The notes: a model not told the origin generated them from the letters alone. A stretch of DNA of 64,000 nt from Spongiactinospora rosea (GCF_003315795.1 NZ_QMEY01000001.1:806001-870000); one strand, 5' to 3'. Positions 32,592 through 41,690 are shown, counted from the stretch's first letter. Program-made: numbers and translations.

Positions 32592-33167
32592 GTGCTGCTT
32601 TCCGATCGTGACATTCTCGCGGAGATCGAGGTCGGCCGGGTCGGGCTGGATCCGTTCGAGCCGGCGATGATCCAGCCGTCCAGTATCGACGTGCGGCTCG
32701 ATCGTTACTTCCGGGTGTTCGAGAACCACCGTTATCCGCACATCGATCCCGCCGTCGAACAGCCTGACCTGACGCGGATGGTGGAGCCGGATGGGGATGA
32801 GCCGTTCATCCTGCATCCGGGGGAGTTCGTGCTGGCGAGCACCTATGAGGTGATCCGACTGCCGGACGACATCGCGTCGCGGTTGGAGGGAAAGTCCAGT
32901 CTGGGGCGGTTGGGGCTGGTGACGCACTCGACGGCCGGGTTCATCGATCCGGGGTTCGAGGGGCATGTGACGCTGGAGTTGTCCAACCTGGCGACGCTGC
33001 CGATCAAGTTGTGGCCGGGGATGAAGATCGGGCAGTTGTGCATGTTCCGGCTCAGTTCGCCGGCCGAGCATCCGTACGGGTCGGCGAAGTACGGCTCCCG
33101 GTACCAGGGCCAGCGCGGGCCGACGCCGTCCCGCTCGTACCTGAACTTCCACAGGACACGGATCTAG
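32592..33167 (+). CDS. dcd: dCTP deaminase (bifunctional dCTP deaminase/dUTPase type)
   Basis: A 191-residue trimer-forming enzyme. [25 protein letters not shown] holds the catalytic Glu and the Ser/Arg substrate loop; [11 protein letters not shown] is the C-terminal lid. The sequence is very close in pattern to the M. tuberculosis enzyme, which converts dCTP directly to dUMP. GTG at 32592 lies seven bases after TAGGTT, and TTGTCC is 19 bases further up, so the gene is probably leaderless. Confidence 0.95.
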   Translation: MLLSDRDILAEIEVGRVGLDPFEPAMIQPSSIDVRLDRYFRVFENHRYPHIDPAVEQPDLTRMVEPDGDEPFILHPGEFVLASTYEVIRLPDDIASRLEGKSSLGRLGLVTHSTAGFIDPGFEGHVTLELSNLATLPIKLWPGMKIGQLCMFRLSSPAEHPYGSAKYGSRYQGQRGPTPSRSYLNFHRTRI

Positions 33168-33302
33168 ACACGGGCACCCGGTACCGACCAGACGCGGTCA
33201 CCAGGCCATAGGATGCGTACGGGCTGGCAAAAAGCCATCAAAGTCCAGCAAAACGGACGAAGGCCAAGAGCCTCCCAATGTTGGTGTCAGGGATCACAAC
33301 GG

Positions 33303-33365
33303 GGGTAGCCAGAGCTAGAAGACCGGGTGACAAGCGGGTGAAGTTCGCATATCCGCTGGCTACCC
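33303..33365. repeat. Inverted repeat GGGTAGCCA / TGGCTACCC around the Pho box
   Basis: Perfect 9-bp arms 45 bases apart enclose the direct repeats at 33322-33343. The rest of the gene-free stretch 33168-33408 shows only a possible TACTCT -10 box and a GGAGAAC ribosome site before the DUF47 gene. Confidence 0.45.
33322..33343 (-). promoter_or_regulatory. Candidate PhoP (Pho) box, two 11-bp direct repeats
   Basis: On the minus strand CTTCACCCGCT is followed immediately by TGTCACCCGGT. Two 11-bp units with a TCACC core match the direct-repeat layout of actinomycete PhoP sites. It lies about 66 bases upstream of the DUF47-pit operon, so phosphate control of uptake is likely. Confidence 0.55.
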
Positions 33366-33408
33366 GTACTCTTCTCTGCGGACCATCCCCGCACATCTGG
33401 AGAACGAC

Positions 33409-34026
33409 GTGCGCCTGCGTCTCACGCCCCGTGAGGACAGTTACTACGACTTGTTCGCGGACTCGGCGAACAACCTGGTCACCGCGTCCCGCCTGTTGGT
33501 CGAGATCATCGGCGACGGGTCGGATCGGCAGGCCCTCGCCGAGAAGATGCGTGCCTGCGAGCATGCGGGCGACGATCGCACCCACGCGATCATGAAGCGG
33601 CTCAATGAGAGCTTCATCACGCCCTTCGACCGCGAGGACATCTACCGCCTCGCCTCGAACCTCGACGATGTGATGGACTACATGGAGGCCGCCGCCGACC
33701 TGATCGTGCTCTACAAGATCGACCACCTGCCCAAAGAGGTCATCCGGCAGGTCGAGGTGCTGGAGCGCGGCGCCGAGCTGACCGCCGAGGCGATGCCCCG
33801 GCTGCGTTCGATGAAGAACCTGAACGAGTACTGGATCGAGATCAACCGCCTGGAGAACCAGGCCGACCAGATCTACCGCAGGTTGCTGGCCAAGTTGTTC
33901 GGCGGCGAGTACGACGCGCTCACCGTGCTCAAGATGAAGGAGGTCATCGACCAGCTGGAGATGGCCGCCGACGCGTTCGAGCACGTCGCCAACACGATCG
34001 AGTCGATCGCCGTCAAGGAAAGCTAG
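33409..34026 (+). CDS. DUF47 (PhoU-like) phosphate transport accessory protein
   Basis: A 205-residue all-helical protein of the DUF47/YkaA family. DLFADSANNLVTASRLL, EHAGDDRTHAIMKRLNESFITPFDREDIYRLASNLDDVMDYMEAAADLI and the late NRLENQADQIYRRLL place the conserved acidic metal-binding residues. Such proteins are encoded beside PiT carriers and modulate them. GTG start with GGAGAACGAC upstream. The pit gene follows after nine bases. Confidence 0.9.
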   Translation: MRLRLTPREDSYYDLFADSANNLVTASRLLVEIIGDGSDRQALAEKMRACEHAGDDRTHAIMKRLNESFITPFDREDIYRLASNLDDVMDYMEAAADLIVLYKIDHLPKEVIRQVEVLERGAELTAEAMPRLRSMKNLNEYWIEINRLENQADQIYRRLLAKLFGGEYDALTVLKMKEVIDQLEMAADAFEHVANTIESIAVKES

Positions 34027-34035
34027 TAAGGCACA

Positions 34036-35034
34036 GTGGAGCTAGCACTCGTCATCGGCGTCATCGTCGTGGCGTTGGTCTTCGACTACACCAACGGTTT
34101 CCACGACGCGGCGAACGCGATCGCGACGTCGGTGTCAACGCGCGCCCTGACGCCCAGGGCCGCGTTGTTCATGGCCGCGGCGATGAACTTCCTGGGGGCG
34201 CATCTCGGCACGGCCGTGGCGGACACGGTGGGCAAGGGGATCATCGATCCGCCCGCGGGGGCGCACGGACTGGTGGTCGTCGGATCCGGGCTGGTCGGCG
34301 CGATCACCTGGAACATCATCACCTGGTACTTCGGACTCCCGTCCTCCAGCAGCCACGCCCTGATCGGCGGGCTGATGGGCTCGGCGCTCGCCGCGTCCGC
34401 GGTCGTGCACTGGGACGGTGTGCTCGCGAAGGTGGTGGTGCCTATGATCCTGTCTCCGCTCATCGGCTTCTCGCTCGGCGCGATCATCATGATAGCGATC
34501 TTCTGGATCTTCCGTCGCACGCAACCGGGAAAGGCCAACCGCGGTTTCCGCTACGCGCAGACCGTGTCGGCCGCCGCGATGGCGCTCGGCCACGGGCTCC
34601 AGGACGCCCAGAAGACGATGGGCGTGATCTTCCTGGCCCTGGTGGTCGGCGGGCACGCGTCCACCGACGACCCGATCCCGCAGTGGGTCATCCTGGCCGC
34701 GGCGGGGGCGATCTCGCTCGGGACGTACGCGGGCGGCTGGCGGATCATGCGTACGCTGGGCCGCCGCATCATCGCCCTGGACCCGCCGCAGGGCTTCGCC
34801 GCGGAGTCGGCCGCGGCCGGCGTCCTGTACAGCGCGGCGATGGCCTTCGGCGCGCCCATCTCGACCACGCACACCATCACCAGCGCGATCATGGGCGTGG
34901 GCGCGACCAAGCGCCTGTCCGCGGTGCGCTGGGGGGTGGCGGGCAACATCGTGACCGCCTGGGTCCTCACGATCCCGGCCGCCGCGCTGGTGGCCGCCCT
35001 GAGCTACCTGGCCTTCCACTGGCTCCTGGAGTAA
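34036..35034 (+). CDS. pit: Low-affinity inorganic phosphate transporter, PiT family
   Basis: A 332-residue membrane carrier with about ten helices. DYTNGFHDAANAIATSVSTRAL is the N-terminal PiT signature, repeated in inverted form as QTVSAAAMALGHGLQDAQKTMG. FGLPSSSSHALIGGL and GAPISTTHTITSAI are the paired re-entrant motifs. It should import Pi with H+ or metal. It shares the putative Pho-box promoter with the DUF47 gene and ends six bases from the converging mshD. Confidence 0.95.
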   Translation: MELALVIGVIVVALVFDYTNGFHDAANAIATSVSTRALTPRAALFMAAAMNFLGAHLGTAVADTVGKGIIDPPAGAHGLVVVGSGLVGAITWNIITWYFGLPSSSSHALIGGLMGSALAASAVVHWDGVLAKVVVPMILSPLIGFSLGAIIMIAIFWIFRRTQPGKANRGFRYAQTVSAAAMALGHGLQDAQKTMGVIFLALVVGGHASTDDPIPQWVILAAAGAISLGTYAGGWRIMRTLGRRIIALDPPQGFAAESAAAGVLYSAAMAFGAPISTTHTITSAIMGVGATKRLSAVRWGVAGNIVTAWVLTIPAAALVAALSYLAFHWLLE

Positions 35035-35040
35035 GGGAAC

Positions 35041-35979
35041 CTAGCCCTTCCGGTACATCACGTCGGTGTCCCAGCGGGCGAACCCGAGCCGCTCGTACAC
35101 CTTGATCGCCGCCTGGTTGGCCTCGTCCACGTACAGCATCACCTGGGCGAGGCCACGGTCGCGCAGGTGGTGCAGCCCGGCCAGGGTGAGCGCACGGCCG
35201 AGCCCGCCGCCCTGCCGGCCGGGGTCCACCCCGACCACGTAGACCTCCCCGATGGGCCCGTCCTCCCCGCCCGCGTGGACCTTGGTCCAGTGGAAGCCCA
35301 CCAGCCCGCCGTCCCGCTCGGCCAGGAAGAACCCCGCCGGGTCGAACCACTCCTCCTGTTCGCGCAGTTTGAGGTCGTCCAGCGTCCAGGCGCCCTGTTC
35401 GGGGTGGTCGGCGAAGGCGCGGGCGTTCAGCGCGAGCCATTCCCGCTCGTCCTGTCCGGGGACGAACGTGCGCAGCCGTACGCCCGCGGGCGGCCCGAAG
35501 TCCGGCAGCGGTTCGGACAGCGACCGGCGCATCCGCCACAGCGAACGGACCCGGGTGAGGCCCGCCGACGCGGCCAGCCGCCCGGCCGCGGGCAGGTCGC
35601 CGTGCGCCCACAGCCGCAGCCGCCCGCCCGCCTCGGCGAGCACGGCGGCCAGCAGCGCCCCGCCGTACCCCCGGCCGCGCCACGCCGGGTGCACCACCAG
35701 TTCACCGCTGGGGCCCTCGGCGTCGTCCGCGTCGTCCGCGTCGTCCGCGTCGTCCGCGTCGTCGGCAGGGTCGAGATGGGCGAATCCGGCCACCGAGCCG
35801 TCCGGCGCGCGCAGCAGCACGGCCTTGGCCCGCTCGTCGCCGCCGTGCAGCAGGTGCAGCATGACGTGCTCGTTCAGCGGCCGTACGCCGTCCGCCGCGG
35901 TGGCCGCGTCCACGAGGGCCAGTACTGCGGCGGTGTCGTCTTCGTCGAGCCTGCCCCGCGTTTCGACCTGCGCATCCAT
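35041..35979 (-). CDS. mshD: Mycothiol acetyltransferase MshD
   Basis: A 312-residue protein with two tandem GNAT domains. The first has GELVVHPAWRGRGYGGALLAAV, the second VYVVGVDPGRQGGGLGRALTLAGLHHL and LYVDEANQAAIKVYERLGFARWDTDVMY. It acetylates Cys-GlcN-Ins with acetyl-CoA, the last step of mycothiol synthesis, a pathway restricted to actinobacteria. An acidic tract of Asp-Ala repeats (about residues 72-86) inside the first domain is encoded by a 9-bp tandem repeat. Confidence 0.94.
   Translation of the reverse strand: MDAQVETRGRLDEDDTAAVLALVDAATAADGVRPLNEHVMLHLLHGGDERAKAVLLRAPDGSVAGFAHLDPADDADDADDADDADDAEGPSGELVVHPAWRGRGYGGALLAAVLAEAGGRLRLWAHGDLPAAGRLAASAGLTRVRSLWRMRRSLSEPLPDFGPPAGVRLRTFVPGQDEREWLALNARAFADHPEQGAWTLDDLKLREQEEWFDPAGFFLAERDGGLVGFHWTKVHAGGEDGPIGEVYVVGVDPGRQGGGLGRALTLAGLHHLRDRGLAQVMLYVDEANQAAIKVYERLGFARWDTDVMYRKG
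35721..35764 (+). repeat. 9-bp minisatellite (CGTCGTCCG)n within mshD
   Basis: About 4.7 perfect copies of a 9-bp unit. Because nine is divisible by three, copy changes keep the frame and only lengthen or shorten the DDA tract in MshD. A likely site of strand-slippage variation between strains. Confidence 0.85.
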
Positions 35980-36083
35980 GGCTGAAGCCTAGATCCAGCG
36001 GCAAAAGACGCCATCTTCCGGGGGGTTGATTCGTTACCTCTAGGACATTCGCCGCATAGATCGTCGGCTTACTGTCTGGGTCC

Positions 36084-37805
36084 ATGACGACGTCACGTTC
36101 CAAAGTGCGGTGGGCCGCGGCGGCCGGGTTCTCGGCCGCGGTCTGCACGGCGCTCGCGCTGGGCGGCCCGGCCCCGGCCGCCGCGGCCGGTCAGGCCGCC
36201 CACCCAGGCCAGGCGAGCGGCAAGGCGAGGGCGGTCCCGGTACGGCTGATCGCCGTCAACGACTTCCACGGCAACCTGGAGCCGCCCACCGGCTCCGGCG
36301 GCCGGATCGTCAACGAGGCGGGCCAGACCGTGGACGCCGGCGGCGCCGCCTACCTGGCCAGCCACATCAAGGCGCTGGCCAACAGGAACAGCACCGTGGT
36401 CGCCGCGGGCGACCTGATCGGCGCGACGCCGCTCATCTCCGCCGCCTACCACGACGAGCCCACCGTCGAACTGCTCGGCAAGCTGGGCCTTTCGGTGTCG
36501 TCGGTCGGCAACCACGAGTTCGACGAGGGCTACCGCGAACTGCTGCGGATCTCCAACGGCGGCTGCCACCCCACCGACGGGTGCACGCCCGCGGGCAAGT
36601 GGCGCGGGGCCCGCTACGACTACCTGGGCGCGAACGTCCGCTTCAAGAAGGCCCCGGCCCTCCCGGCGCTGGCCCCGTTCTCGATCAAGAAGATCAACGG
36701 CGTCAAGGTCGGCTTCATCGGGCTGGTCACCAAGACCACCCCGTCCATCGTGACGGCCGAGGGGATCAAGGACCTGACGTTCGCCGACGAGGTCGAGTCG
36801 GCCAACCGCACGTCGCGGGCGCTGCGGCTGCTCGGCGTACGCGCCCAGGTCGTACTCGTGCACGAGGGCGACCAGGTCACCCCCAACCAGAGCCCGGACG
36901 CCTGCCCGGTGATCGTCGGCGCGGGCAGCCGGATCGCCTCGGGCGTGAGCCCCGAGGTGGACATGGTGGTCATGGGCCACTCCCACCAGGCGTACGTCTG
37001 CAAGACCAAGGACCCGGCGGGCGCCGACCGCTACGTCAGCCAGGGCTCGTCGTTCGGCCGGGTGCTCACCACGCTGGACTTCAAGGTGGACACCCAGACC
37101 AAGGACGTCGTGCGTTCCACCGTCGCGGTGGACAACCACGTCGTCACCCGTGACGTACCGGCCGACCCGGAGATCGAGCGGTTCGTGGCGACGTGGAAGG
37201 AGCGGGTCTCCGAGGTCGCCAACCGGCAGGTCGGGACCATCACCGCCGACCTGACCCGCACGCCGGGCCCGTCGGGGGAGTCCCCGCTGGGCGACGTGAT
37301 CGCCGACGCCCAGCTCGCCGCGACCAAGACCGGCGGCAACGCCGAGATCGCGCTGATGAACCCGGGCGGCATCCGCGCCGACCTCACCCACGCCCCTGAC
37401 GGGGTGGTGACGTACGGCGAGGTGTTCACCGTCCAGCCGTTCAACAACCTGATGCAGGTCATCACGCTGACCGGGGCGCAGCTCGACGCGCTGCTCGAAC
37501 AGCAGTACCAGGTCAACCGGGTGCTCCAGCCGTCCGCGTCGCTGACCTACACCGTCAGCTCCTCGGCCCCGGCCGGCTCGAAGGTCTCCGGCATCAAGGT
37601 CAACGGGACGCCGGTCACTGAGACCCAGCAGGTCAGGGTGGCCGCCAACAACTTCCTCGTGGGCGGCGGCGACGGCTTCTCGGTCTTCACCCAGGGGACC
37701 GACGTGTGGAGCGGCCCGCTGGACATCGACGCGCTGGTGAACCACTTCACCGCGAACTCCCCGGTCGCGCCCCCGGCGACCGACCGGATCACCGTCGTGC
37801 CGTAG
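36084..37805 (+). CDS. Secreted 5'-nucleotidase / UDP-sugar hydrolase family
   Basis: A 573-residue exported enzyme. Signal peptide about 1-35. The metallophosphatase core shows IAVNDFHGNLEPP, AAGDLIGATP, SSVGNHEFDEG and MGHSHQAY, which bind two metals. The C-terminal nucleotide-binding domain has LMNPGGIRADL and VQPFNNLMQVITLTG, with the late GGGDGFSVF loop. It should release nucleosides and Pi from extracellular nucleotides. A TACTGT box ends eight bases before the ATG, suggesting a leaderless start. Phosphate salvage fits the nearby pit genes. Confidence 0.93.
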   Translation: MTTSRSKVRWAAAAGFSAAVCTALALGGPAPAAAAGQAAHPGQASGKARAVPVRLIAVNDFHGNLEPPTGSGGRIVNEAGQTVDAGGAAYLASHIKALANRNSTVVAAGDLIGATPLISAAYHDEPTVELLGKLGLSVSSVGNHEFDEGYRELLRISNGGCHPTDGCTPAGKWRGARYDYLGANVRFKKAPALPALAPFSIKKINGVKVGFIGLVTKTTPSIVTAEGIKDLTFADEVESANRTSRALRLLGVRAQVVLVHEGDQVTPNQSPDACPVIVGAGSRIASGVSPEVDMVVMGHSHQAYVCKTKDPAGADRYVSQGSSFGRVLTTLDFKVDTQTKDVVRSTVAVDNHVVTRDVPADPEIERFVATWKERVSEVANRQVGTITADLTRTPGPSGESPLGDVIADAQLAATKTGGNAEIALMNPGGIRADLTHAPDGVVTYGEVFTVQPFNNLMQVITLTGAQLDALLEQQYQVNRVLQPSASLTYTVSSSAPAGSKVSGIKVNGTPVTETQQVRVAANNFLVGGGDGFSVFTQGTDVWSGPLDIDALVNHFTANSPVAPPATDRITVVP

Positions 37806-37813
37806 CCGCAGGC

Positions 37814-38530
37814 TCAGTGGTGGGCGGGCTCGCGCTCCTCGGCGTGCTGCTCGCCCCCACGGTCGGGGACGAACCGGTAGCCCACGTTGCGCACGGTGCC
37901 GATCAGCGACTCGTGCTCGGCGCCCAGCTTGGCGCGCAGCCGCCGGACGTGGACGTCGACCGTGCGCGTGCCGCCGAAGTAGTCGTAACCCCAGACCTCC
38001 TGCAGCAACTGCGCGCGCGTGAAGACCCTGCCGGGGTGCTGGGCGAGGTACTTCAGCAGCTCGAACTCCTTGAACGTGAGGTCGAGCGCCCGGCCGCGCA
38101 GCCGGGCGGTGTAGGTGGCCTCGTCGATGGACAGGTCGCCGCTGCGGATCTCGTCGGGCACCTCTTCGGCGGCGGCGATGGACCGCCGGCCGGTGGCCAT
38201 CCGCAGCCGGGCCTCCACCTCGGCCGGTCCGGCGGTGTCCAGCAGCACGTCGTCGGCGCCCCACTCGGCGCTCATCGCGGCCAGGCCGCCCTCGGTGACG
38301 ATCACCAGCAGCGGGCAGTCGAGGCCGGTGGTCCGCAGCACCCGGCACAGGCTCTTGGCCTGGACCAGCTCGCGGCGCGCGTCGACCAGCACGGCGTCGG
38401 ACGGGGGCGCGTCGATCAGTGCCGACGCCTCGGCGGGCGCGACGCGCACGGAGTGGAGCAGCAGGCCGAGCGCGGGCAGCACCTCGGCGGACGGCTCCAG
38501 GACGTTGGTGAGCAGGAGCAGATTGCTCAA
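37814..38530 (-). CDS. glnR: Nitrogen regulator GlnR (orphan OmpR-type)
   Basis: A 238-residue protein. The N-terminal receiver is atypical ([29 protein letters not shown], with VLVDARR at the Asp site and no full acidic pocket), as in GlnR, which works without phosphorylation by a kinase. The winged helix has [53 protein letters not shown], near-identical in pattern to Streptomyces GlnR. TTG start at 38530 behind GGAGGCGGAG. It controls nitrogen assimilation genes. It converges with the 5'-nucleotidase. Confidence 0.93.
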   Translation of the reverse strand: MSNLLLLTNVLEPSAEVLPALGLLLHSVRVAPAEASALIDAPPSDAVLVDARRELVQAKSLCRVLRTTGLDCPLLVIVTEGGLAAMSAEWGADDVLLDTAGPAEVEARLRMATGRRSIAAAEEVPDEIRSGDLSIDEATYTARLRGRALDLTFKEFELLKYLAQHPGRVFTRAQLLQEVWGYDYFGGTRTVDVHVRRLRAKLGAEHESLIGTVRNVGYRFVPDRGGEQHAEEREPAHH

Positions 38531-38670
38531 CAGGCTCCGCCTCCTTCCGGCCTGGACGGCCAGGACGGCCCGTCGCGCGGGCGGCCCGTCCCATGTAGTG
38601 AGGATAACGGACCGGTATCGCGCGCCCGCGCTATGGTCATGAACGTGGGACGAGAAGGGGCGAAAGGTCG

Positions 38671-38922
38671 ATGGTGACAGGAACGATCCGCTACTGGGCC
38701 GCGGCGAAGGAGGCCGCGGGGATCGCCGAGGAGCCGTTCGAGGCGGCCACGCTCGGCGAGCTGATCGCCGAGGTCACCCGGAGCCGGAGCGAGCTGGCGA
38801 AAGTGATCCGCAGGTCGTCGTTCCTGGTGGACGGTGACCCGGTCGGCAAACGCGACCACGCCACCGTGGAATTGCGGCGAGGATCGACGGTAGAGGTACT
38901 TCCGCCCTTTGCTGGCGGTTGA
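38671..38922 (+). CDS. MoaD/ThiS-family sulfur carrier protein
   Basis: An 83-residue beta-grasp protein ending in Gly-Gly (PPFAGG), the site activated as a thiocarboxylate. VLPPFAGG is the MoaD-type ending. It is likely the small subunit of molybdopterin synthase or a related sulfur carrier; no partner MoaE or MoeB is nearby. It is divergent from glnR. Confidence 0.85.
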   Translation: MVTGTIRYWAAAKEAAGIAEEPFEAATLGELIAEVTRSRSELAKVIRRSSFLVDGDPVGKRDHATVELRRGSTVEVLPPFAGG

Positions 38923-38981
38923 TCCCGGGCTTCCGTAATGTTCGGATCAGCCGCAGGACTCGCGCCCACCGAAGGAGAGCG

Positions 38982-39665
38982 ATGCGCAAGCTGGTCGTCT
39001 TCTTGATCGTGCTCGCCGTCGTGCTGGGTGTGGTGGACCGCGTGGCCGTGTCCGGCGTGGAGCGCGAGATCGCCAAGCAGGTGGCCGCGCAGTACAAGTT
39101 GAGCACCCAGCCCACCGTGACGATCAGCGGCATCCCCTTCCTGACCCAGGCGGTCGGCGGGCGCTACGACGAGATCAACCTGCAGATCGGCTCGCTGACC
39201 CGCAAGGGCGTACAGCTGTCCGGCGTGACCGCCACCCTGTACGGCGTGTCCGCCCCGCTGCTCGACCTCATCCAGCGCCCGTCCGCCGCGAAGATCACCG
39301 CCGAGCGGGTCACCGGGGCGGTGACCGTCCCGCTGTCGGTGATCGAGCAGCGCGCGCCCAAGGGGGTCAAGCTGTCCGGCGACGGCGGTACGCTCAAGAT
39401 CGCAGGTGAGATCAACCTGCGCGGGGTGCCCGTCCCGCTCTCCGCCGACCTGAAGGTGGACGTGGTCAAGGGCGGTGTACGGCTCGCGCCGGTCAAGGTG
39501 GTCGTGGCGGGCGGCATCCAGGTGCCGCCGGAGGCGATGCGTTCGATGACGTACACGATCCCGGTACAGGGCCTTCCGCTCGGCCTGAGGGTGACGGCCG
39601 TGGAGATAGTCCCGGAAGGACTGCGAGTGACCGGTGAGGCGAACGATGTTCCGCTTCGGGCATGA
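38982..39665 (+). CDS. DUF2993 (LmeA-family) envelope protein
   Basis: A 227-residue protein with an N-terminal signal/anchor (VVFLIVLAVVLGVVDRVAV) and a beta-rich body in which VTISGIPFLTQAVGGRYDEINLQ and LRVTAVEIVPEGLRVTGEA match DUF2993. In mycobacteria the member LmeA (Rv0817c) binds lipids and supports lipoarabinomannan synthesis. An AAGGAGAG ribosome site precedes the ATG. Its place between glnR and thioredoxin/sulfurtransferase genes repeats the mycobacterial order. Confidence 0.8.
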   Translation: MRKLVVFLIVLAVVLGVVDRVAVSGVEREIAKQVAAQYKLSTQPTVTISGIPFLTQAVGGRYDEINLQIGSLTRKGVQLSGVTATLYGVSAPLLDLIQRPSAAKITAERVTGAVTVPLSVIEQRAPKGVKLSGDGGTLKIAGEINLRGVPVPLSADLKVDVVKGGVRLAPVKVVVAGGIQVPPEAMRSMTYTIPVQGLPLGLRVTAVEIVPEGLRVTGEANDVPLRA

Positions 39666-39729
39666 CCGCCGGGGGCGGGAGCGGCGGACCTCCGGTGAAC
39701 CGCATCTGCGGGCCGTACGTGATGAGGGT

Positions 39730-40245
39730 GTGAGTCCAGTCGCGGGTACCGCCGATGAGGAGCTGATCAGAGCCCTCTTCGACGAGCATGGCGGGCCGCT
39801 CTACGGCTACGCGCTGCGGCTGACCGGTGATCCAGGACGTGCGGAGGATGTCGTGCAGGAGACGCTGCTGCGGGCGTGGCGGCACCCCGACGCGCTCTCC
39901 GGGCGTCCGGTCCGCGCGTGGCTGTTCACGGTGGCCCGCAACCTCGTCGTCGACCAGCACCGGGCGCGCAAGTCGCGCCCCCAGGAGACGGGGGACGAGG
40001 CGCTGGCCGTGCTCCCCGCCGAGGACGAGCTGGAGCGCGCGGTGGAGTCGTGGGCGGTGGCCGAGGCGCTGGGGGCGCTGCGGCCGGAGCATCGCGAGGT
40101 ACTGATGGAGGTCTACTACCGGGGGCGTTCGGTGAAGGAGGCGGCGCAAGAGCTGGGCATTCCGGCCGGCACCGTGAAGTCGCGCTCCTACTACGCCCTG
40201 CGGGCGCTGAAGCTGGCGCTCGAAGAGCGGGGGCTGGCGCCATGA
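39730..40245 (+). CDS. ECF sigma factor, SigL-like
   Basis: A 171-residue sigma-70 family factor. Region 2 is LFDEHGGPLYGYALRLTGDPGRAEDVVQETLLRAWRHP and region 4 is LRPEHREVLMEVYYRGRSVKEAAQELGIPAGTVKSRSYYALRAL. The pattern closely follows mycobacterial SigL. The GTG at 39730 gives the expected length; the frame is open further upstream to 39634, overlapping the DUF2993 gene. It overlaps the anti-sigma gene by four bases. Confidence 0.85.
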   Translation: MSPVAGTADEELIRALFDEHGGPLYGYALRLTGDPGRAEDVVQETLLRAWRHPDALSGRPVRAWLFTVARNLVVDQHRARKSRPQETGDEALAVLPAEDELERAVESWAVAEALGALRPEHREVLMEVYYRGRSVKEAAQELGIPAGTVKSRSYYALRALKLALEERGLAP

Positions 40246-41024
40246 TGAGCTGTGCGGAGGTACGGCTGTCGCTCGGCGCGCTCGCGCTGGGCGCACTCGA
40301 CGCCGACGAGACGGTGATCGTCGAGGCGCACCTGGCCGAGTGCGCCGAGTGCCGCGCCGAGTACGACGAACTGGTGGGGGTCACGGCCTTCCTGGGGCGG
40401 GTCTCCGCGGGCGACGTCGCCCAGGCGGTGCGCCCGCCGCGGGCCGTGCTCGACCGCATGCTCGACGCGGGGGTCAAGCGGCGGCGCAGGTCGCGCGTGC
40501 TGCTCGCGGCGGCGGCAGCGGCCGTGGTGGTGGCCGGTGGCGGGGCCGTGGTGACGGCCCTCACCAACACCGCGACCACGCAGCCGACCGTCGCGAGCGC
40601 GCAGGACGCCCCGAGGACGCTGAACGCGCCGCCGGAGGCCGCGCGCGACTCCGACCCGGACGCCGTCATGCCGAAGGCCGCGCCCGACGACTCGGCCGCG
40701 CTGGCAGAGCAGGTGCCCGCGCGCACGCTGCGCGGCAAGGACGGCGAGATCAGCGGTCATGTGCAGGTCTTCTCCGAGGAGAACGGCAGCCGGGTCGAGG
40801 TCAGCCTGGACGGCGTGCCGCCGGGCGCGCGGTACGACCTGGTCGCGGTCGGCCGGGACGACACCAAGAAGGTCGCGGGCAGCGCCATCGCGGCCGAGGC
40901 CCGCTACACCAGCGAGCCCGGCCACTCCTTCACCGGCAACACCAGCTTCACGCCCGGCGAGATCCAGCGGTTCGAGGTCGTGGACGCGTCCGGACGGCTG
41001 CTGCTGACCCTTCAGGGACCGTGA
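40242..41024 (+). CDS. Zinc-binding anti-sigma factor (RslA-like)
   Basis: A 260-residue membrane protein. The N-terminal ZAS domain carries HLAECAECRAEY (H-x3-C-x2-C) after an upstream Cys (MSCAEV), the metal site that locks the sigma factor. One membrane helix follows (about residues 85-108). The exported C-terminal part is a DUF-type anti-sigma-K/RskA-like domain (RVEVSLDGVPPGARYDLVAVGRD). Coupled to the sigma gene (ATGATGA), as expected for a sigma/anti-sigma pair sensing envelope or redox stress. Confidence 0.88.
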   Translation: MMSCAEVRLSLGALALGALDADETVIVEAHLAECAECRAEYDELVGVTAFLGRVSAGDVAQAVRPPRAVLDRMLDAGVKRRRRSRVLLAAAAAAVVVAGGGAVVTALTNTATTQPTVASAQDAPRTLNAPPEAARDSDPDAVMPKAAPDDSAALAEQVPARTLRGKDGEISGHVQVFSEENGSRVEVSLDGVPPGARYDLVAVGRDDTKKVAGSAIAAEARYTSEPGHSFTGNTSFTPGEIQRFEVVDASGRLLLTLQGP

Positions 41025-41094
41025 CGACCGTGACCCGGATTTTCGACCCGGTATAGGGGAAGATATCCGGGCATCGCCGGGTTGCACCCGAGCG

Positions 41095-41514
41095 ATGGAA
41101 GGGTTGCTCGTGGCACTGGCGACTCTCGCCGCGGCGACCGTCTTCGGCTTCGCCTGGCGGCGGCGCCAGGGCCGGATGGCCGATCGGGGAGGGCCCGTGC
41201 TGACCGCCGACGACATCGGTGCGGAGCTGGGCGAGCGTGCGACGCTCGTGCAGTTCTCCACCGCGTTCTGCCAGCCGTGCCGGGCCACCAGGCGCGTCCT
41301 CGCCGAGGTGACGGCCATGGTGCCGGGCGTGCGGCACGTCGAGATCGACGCGGAGTCGCGGCTGGAACTGGTGCGGGCGCTGGGCGTGCTGCGCACGCCG
41401 ACCGTGCTCGTCCTGGACGCCGCCGGGACGATCGTACGGCGGGCCGCCGGCCTGCCCAGGAAGGCCGATGTGATCGCGGCGCTGGGCCTGGCGGTGGACA
41501 ACGGAAGATCGTGA
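41095..41514 (+). CDS. Membrane-anchored thioredoxin-like protein
   Basis: A 139-residue protein with an N-terminal helix and a thioredoxin fold. The active site is FSTAFCQPCRATRR (CxxC near residue 60), and TPTVLVLDAAG has the cis-Pro. It matches the position of ThiX (Rv0816c) next to cysA2 in M. tuberculosis. The ~90 bases after it lead to the sulfurtransferase promoter. Confidence 0.85.
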   Translation: MEGLLVALATLAAATVFGFAWRRRQGRMADRGGPVLTADDIGAELGERATLVQFSTAFCQPCRATRRVLAEVTAMVPGVRHVEIDAESRLELVRALGVLRTPTVLVLDAAGTIVRRAAGLPRKADVIAALGLAVDNGRS

Positions 41515-41570
41515 AATGCCGTACCTTAGCGGGTTTCTCACATCGGCGTCTCAAAAATCGGACGGGGGAT

Positions 41571-41599
41571 GTGACAGACGGCGTGACGGCGGGTAGTCT
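41571..41599 (+). promoter_or_regulatory. Promoter GTGACA-17-TAGTCT of the sulfurtransferase operon
   Basis: GTGACA, 17 bases, TAGTCT. The start site would fall at or next to the GTG at 41607, making a leaderless leader peptide the first thing translated. Confidence 0.65.
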
Positions 41600-41606
41600 C
41601 ATCACC

Positions 41607-41690
41607 GTGCTTCCGAGGACAGAACTGCTTACCAAGCGACGGGCGGTCGATTTCTGCCGCGTCACTACTGAGCTCTGTCCCGCTTCCTGA
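41607..41690 (+). CDS. Leaderless cysteine-type leader peptide
   Basis: A 27-residue ORF starting GTG seven bases after the -10 box and ending RRAVDFCRVTTELCPAS, stop TGA. Actinomycete leader peptides with an Arg-rich stretch, VD and one or two Cys near the C-terminus precede sulfur genes. The two Cys codons would let the ribosome sense Cys-tRNA. It lies 57 bases ahead of DUF4395 and the sulfurtransferase genes. Confidence 0.7.
   Translation: MLPRTELLTKRRAVDFCRVTTELCPAS

Noticed and set aside
35721..35764. Short tandem repeats as a CRISPR or origin iteron
   Set aside because: Units are 9 bp, contiguous and in frame within mshD.
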